NCBI GenBank assembly: GCA_964472505.1 | Contig: CAYYQW010000077.1 | Coordinates: 1-17,643 of the forward strand | Origin: JAYEIA01 sp964472505 | GTDB lineage: Bacteria > Bacteroidota > Bacteroidia > Bacteroidales > JAADGE01 | Length of the DNA: 17,643 nucleotides | Direction: 5' to 3' | Part shown: piece by piece, positions 14,901 to 17,643 of the stretch | How positions within the stretch are numbered: the stretch's first letter is position 1 | Layout: every line of letters begins with the position of its first letter | Position numbers and translations under genes: made by a program | Notes under the pieces: generated by a model | Seen by the model: the letters and a program-made list of their open reading frames with translations, nothing else | What the model was told of the DNA's origin: nothing | Databases searched by the model: none

Positions 14901-17643
14901 TACGGAAGTTATTTAGATTTGGTACCGGACAATATTACAGCATCTGATTTATATGTAGGTGGTGATTTGATTATTGAAGACAGCGGCGTTCTTGATATAT
15001 GGAAATGGGACGGTACAACTAATGACGGCAGTGCCGCAGTTACCTTTACCGGGAGCAAAAATGCGGTATTGTACGTTGGTGATATTGCCACATACACCAA
15101 TGCGCTTGTGCAGTTTAAAAATCCTGATGACGGTCCATGGCCTTCCGGTTTCGATGGATCAGATGAAACCTACGGTGTTTGGACACTGCCCTTCTACGAC
15201 CTGATTGTTGATAAACCAAATGCAACGCTATCCTTAGCTTCAAAACTACCCGGAAAAGGGTTCGGAAGTCCGCACGGAAATCCAAGTGAATACCGAAATG
15301 CAAACGGAGGGAAAAACATAAGTCGTATTGGCGGTTGGTTAATAAGAATTACAAATAAAATAGCAATTCTTAATGGTACATTCAGCCAGATAGATCCGCT
15401 GAGCACGGTTACTATGCTGGAAGACGACGGTACTGAATTTGGTGATGTAGGCGACCCTGTGGATTATACCGTAGCCATATCCAACGCACAAATTATTAAT
15501 AAAGACACTTTGTTCGTCTATGAAGATGGAGTTACGCCAAAAAACGGTACTATCGTTTTTCGTATTGGTGGTGATTTGACCTTAGAAACAACAGACAATG
15601 CCTTTTTTGGAAATCTTGCCGTAAATACCAGTACAACAGGAGGCACGAGTTACAATATTTCGTTAACCAGCGATGTAAAAATAGGACGCTTGCAGTTTTC
15701 CGGTGGTATTCTTGACATAGGCACCCATAACCTAATGGTTGATGTGTTTGAATTTATGCCGTCCCAGCAAATATTAGAAGAATCCGACGGGCAGGCAATT
15801 TTTACCACCAATGATTTTATTCGAATGGCGGGTAATGCTTCTGATGGTGGCCTGTCTGTTAAATTACCACGTTCATTAACCCTTTATGAAAGCCCTACAC
15901 CAACTTTCCCCGATCCGCCCTATACCAAAGAATTTAATGTGGTAGATAGAGTGCAGTATTACGAAGACGGCCAGGAATACAATACCCCCGACAGATTGTG
16001 GTTTCCCATTGGAACGGATGCCGGCGGAAGCGATAAGTACACCCCGGCAGTAATGTATATTGTGGATGATGCAGGTGTTACTTACAGTGGAGACGAATAT
16101 GTAACGGTCAGATTATCAAACAACACACTCCAAACAACTGATTTAACAGGAGGAGATATACTGTCCTATTATTGGAATGTTGAACACGAAGGTTTTGACG
16201 GAGGTCTGCCCGATGTTTCCTGGATTTTCCAATACGATGATAGTAATATTAGCGGCATCGAAAGTGATTATGTACCCGGAAAAGTATTGGACGGCGGCAG
16301 TTATACCCGAAGCACCGATGGCGATGAAACCGGAGTAAAAGATTCCGGCGCAGCCGGCAACAACGGTGATATTCTTGGTACAAATCCCAACAATATTATT
16401 GTATTCAACGGAATAACCGGAGCCAACGATAATATTGATGTTGGCAGAGGTGATGCTGTATTTGACAGAGGCATTATAGACAACAACTGGACAACCGCCT
16501 TTCCCGGAACCGGCTTCACCCTCGAAAACGCAAATTATACCGCAGGTGAAGCAGCACGGTTTGTGGGGGCGCCGGATATTTATTACAGTATTCGTGAGGC
16601 AGGATATGGAAATGTATGGAATAACACTAATTCATGGTACGATTCGCCAACCGGCAGTACGCATCCGCCGGATTTTCCGGGAGCAGGCGATATTGCTGTT
16701 ATAAGAGGTGATAATTTTATGGATGATATTGTAGTTAATGGAACTCGCGAGTGTGCTGAAGTAGTTTTTCAGAGAGAAGGGACTTATGTGAATATTGATG
16801 ATTTGCCCCGGTTACGTTTTAGCCCGACAGACCAACTTACAGCCGGCAAAATTTCAGGAGAAGGAGATATTTATTTACAATACAACATGACCAATCAACC
16901 TGTCTTGAATGCTGATATTGGTGAGTTTGCAAAAAATGATATAAGTCTTATTCATTTTTACATGACAGAGGATGGTTTATACGAAATCGATGAATCGGAA
17001 TTTTTCTCAAACGTACCTACATTAAGAATTTATGGACAGTTGGATCCTGACAGGACAGTTCAATATAATTATGATTTAAATGCAAAAAATCTTATAATAG
17101 ATGGGAGAGGGACGCTGAGAGTTGGAGGTAATTATACCGTAGAAAACTATACACGCCTTGGCGAAAATTATTTTGGCATTTTGGAATTTCCTAATGGTAA
17201 TAATTCTTATTCATTTAAAACAAAAGACTTATTTACAGGCAACCTTACAAATGGCGACGAAGTTCAAGAGATTTTAGCCCTGCCGGGGAACACCAATGAC
17301 ATTGCTCATAAATTAATCGTTGAAAGGAATATTGAGTTGAGTTCCATGGATGGTGAAAGCAGCAGTGATAATGTAGTCATCGACTTGTACAATCCAAGCC
17401 CTGAAAATAGTGTTATTCTTGAATTGCAAGGCGAAGATAATGGCTCCTTTGTAAATAATTTTTCAGCTGCCAATTCTACCGTTGAGCTTTACCGTATTAT
17501 AATGAACAAAGGTACCGATACCACTTCAACATTCACTTTCGAGGACAATTTCACTCTTAGCGGCCCCACATCAGGCGCTGGCGTCGATAAAGCCATCGAG
17601 CTGCAAAACGGCAAGCTCATCCTCAACGACCCGAACATCAACG
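11940..17643 (+). CDS. giant secreted LamG-domain surface protein, 3' end outside the window
   Basis: One frame stays open from the ATG at 11940 to the window edge, about 1,901 codons, with no stop reached. The N-terminus is a signal peptide (hydrophobic about 14-28, cleavage likely after LFA, residue 29); an ATG at 11955 (residue 6) is an equally good start. Residues about 47-265 resemble a LamG/concanavalin-like domain (IKLWLLPDSLG, then WTDYSGNNND), followed by a segment often seen after such domains in Bacteroidota (NYLAQKYGL, then GMGKESDG). From about 446 the protein is beta-strand-rich, Gly/Asn/Asp/Thr-rich and cysteine-poor, suggesting a beta-helix or stacked beta modules. A large module near 446-720 (GQTWYTLVSGFWDDWEVWT, then FYRIEIDKGTDDTYEL at 693) recurs near 1545-1901 (YYSIREAGYGNVWNNTNSW, then LYRIIMNKGTDTTSTF at 1850). 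Likely a cell-surface adhesin or matrix protein. A type IX sorting domain would be expected at the missing C-terminus. Confidence 0.88.
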   Translation, partial: MKITIMKTTTIYRLSTFIISLLLSSGLFAQTGPGGVGNADGSNGQPEIKLWLLPDSLGLTDGNDVLSWTDYSGNNNDLSAVSATSPVFKASAINNHDYLEFSKDNNRIIRNSFDMPSDAVAVFMVLKTADSGDGVLSYAVSGSDNEYLFYQSNSLTTHIDGSNDNSGVSYNDDSWKIFSHQWRSSDGSLYIHLDGTEEYYTTFQTGAAITSGGNLAIGGEQDDVDGGYDAGQDFDGDIAEFIMFASPLKKAQRVVIENYLAQKYGLDANLAAAGDKYVPDDASYIVSLTGMGKESDGVTEASCDGLHISQNGGFDNGEYIMTAHDGSENSEATINTSTEVTNCGVDSAWNRSWYIDKTTIDGVNAKIAFDFGEGINGDYPGKYENYRLLYRPNLTADYDTIEADTKGIQNGDQIYFALSDVDLADGYYTLGSVDADESPLTGVTGQTWYTLVSGFWDDWEVWTLDPSGSLPDNPGMEVPSSADDVVILTGKTVTVRENNIAAVDLTAEGRLDFQDYTGQSFGTISGSGRILLAADNFPGGDASDFITEGEGEGTVEYYGTSFNLNTAREFYNLYIDMDNASETLTLLKDYTINGYLRINQGILQINDNSSASNLNITVQNEINVQSNGQILTGEGNARHQLNAYGDFINNGIVKFTNRISADYSNEATNGIVDFNALNDSKNQTIKCKNTSNFYRIEIDKGTDDTYELAIEADDASYFNLFGYANRSHDDVAQLDDNAAAADQRNPNALGLYRGTVRLKSNVNVPVLNNVVNYNISEAARLWIDGGSAAKSDGTAIVAYGKIQVTNGTLNSTVNSGITIRENGLVKVEGGTLTINQLRTSVFGAENVGGYVQSGGTTNILGGTTAGDYYCFNLTYPGNVFNMSGGTLHIHEAEGKGGIFINSDEVNQNVTGGTVIFDIQDGNDFEITSKAPFWDLVIRNSHSGTGKHILTEGVDVGATDEDLAQQDLVVLNDLTIETGTTRTSGSDTYGSYLDLVPDNITASDLYVGGDLIIEDSGVLDIWKWDGTTNDGSAAVTFTGSKNAVLYVGDIATYTNALVQFKNPDDGPWPSGFDGSDETYGVWTLPFYDLIVDKPNATLSLASKLPGKGFGSPHGNPSEYRNANGGKNISRIGGWLIRITNKIAILNGTFSQIDPLSTVTMLEDDGTEFGDVGDPVDYTVAISNAQIINKDTLFVYEDGVTPKNGTIVFRIGGDLTLETTDNAFFGNLAVNTSTTGGTSYNISLTSDVKIGRLQFSGGILDIGTHNLMVDVFEFMPSQQILEESDGQAIFTTNDFIRMAGNASDGGLSVKLPRSLTLYESPTPTFPDPPYTKEFNVVDRVQYYEDGQEYNTPDRLWFPIGTDAGGSDKYTPAVMYIVDDAGVTYSGDEYVTVRLSNNTLQTTDLTGGDILSYYWNVEHEGFDGGLPDVSWIFQYDDSNISGIESDYVPGKVLDGGSYTRSTDGDETGVKDSGAAGNNGDILGTNPNNIIVFNGITGANDNIDVGRGDAVFDRGIIDNNWTTAFPGTGFTLENANYTAGEAARFVGAPDIYYSIREAGYGNVWNNTNSWYDSPTGSTHPPDFPGAGDIAVIRGDNFMDDIVVNGTRECAEVVFQREGTYVNIDDLPRLRFSPTDQLTAGKISGEGDIYLQYNMTNQPVLNADIGEFAKNDISLIHFYMTEDGLYEIDESEFFSNVPTLRIYGQLDPDRTVQYNYDLNAKNLIIDGRGTLRVGGNYTVENYTRLGENYFGILEFPNGNNSYSFKTKDLFTGNLTNGDEVQEILALPGNTNDIAHKLIVERNIELSSMDGESSSDNVVIDLYNPSPENSVILELQGEDNGSFVNNFSAANSTVELYRIIMNKGTDTTSTFTFEDNFTLSGPTSGAGVDKAIELQNGKLILNDPNIN
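13275..14110 (+). repeat. first copy of the large internal protein module
   Basis: This stretch encodes residues about 446-724 of the giant protein. It starts with an aromatic-rich segment (WYTLVSGFWDDWEVWT), then PSSADDVVILTGKTVTV, strand repeats and the marker YRIEIDKGTDDT. The same order of elements is found in the copy beginning near 16575. Boundaries are approximate and judged by eye. Confidence 0.55.
16575..17643 (+). repeat. second copy of the large internal protein module, cut by the window end
   Basis: This encodes residues about 1546-1901. It repeats the first copy's order: an aromatic-rich opening (YYSIREAGYGNVWNN), PGAGDIAVIRGDN, strand-rich repeats and the marker YRIIMNKGTDTT. 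The marker lies about 55-60 residues further from the opening than in the first copy, so the module has gained or lost internal strands. Protein-level similarity is visible but DNA-level similarity is limited. Confidence 0.5.

Noticed and set aside
11940..17643. Frameshift or pseudogene in the giant surface protein
   Set aside because: Reading the frame codon by codon shows no internal stop from 11940 to the window edge; the missing stop is due to the window boundary.

Overview
The window looks like chromosomal DNA from an anaerobic, fermentative member of the Bacteroidota, probably near Bacteroidales/Marinilabiliales. The reasons are: AT-rich intergenic DNA with TAnnTTTG-type -7 elements and little sign of Shine-Dalgarno sequences; an outer-membrane acyloxyacyl hydrolase of the long Bacteroidota form; a giant LamG-type secreted surface protein of the kind often exported by the type IX system in this phylum; and an NADH-linked trimeric [FeFe]-hydrogenase. 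The species cannot be named from the sequence.

Left two thirds (315-7544, all minus strand, read right to left): a six-gene hydrogenase and signalling operon. Its order is a receiver-only response regulator with an enlarged beta4-beta5 region (7544-7047), hydC/NuoE-like (7000-6533), hydB/NuoF-like (6530-4587), hydA catalytic [FeFe]-hydrogenase (4554-2827), a hybrid protein joining a sensory [FeFe]-hydrogenase-like domain to a histidine kinase (2716-722), and a second receiver-only response regulator (701-315). HydABC should couple NADH (and possibly reduced ferredoxin) to H2. The kinase keeps the H-cluster cysteines, but the proton-relay cysteine is Asp and the motif-2 Met is Gly, as expected of an H2 or redox sensor rather than a turnover enzyme. 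Together the genes look like a hydrogenase with its own built-in sensor, but no DNA-binding output protein is encoded here. No hydEFG maturation genes are in the window.

Middle (7545-11551): a 549-bp intergenic region holds two related inverted repeats, a 10-bp palindrome and a 3 x 21-bp tandem repeat. It is followed by two more minus-strand genes: a PagL-like lipid A deacylase/acyloxyacyl hydrolase (9281-8094) and an orphan membrane histidine kinase with Cache, PAS, HisKA_3 and HATPase domains (11551-9422).

Right third (11940-17643, plus strand): after a 388-bp divergent promoter region, one uninterrupted reading frame of about 1,900 codons runs off the end of the window. It encodes a signal peptide, a LamG/concanavalin-like domain, and long beta-strand-rich stretches with at least two copies of one large module. 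The C-terminus, where a sorting domain would be expected, lies outside the window.
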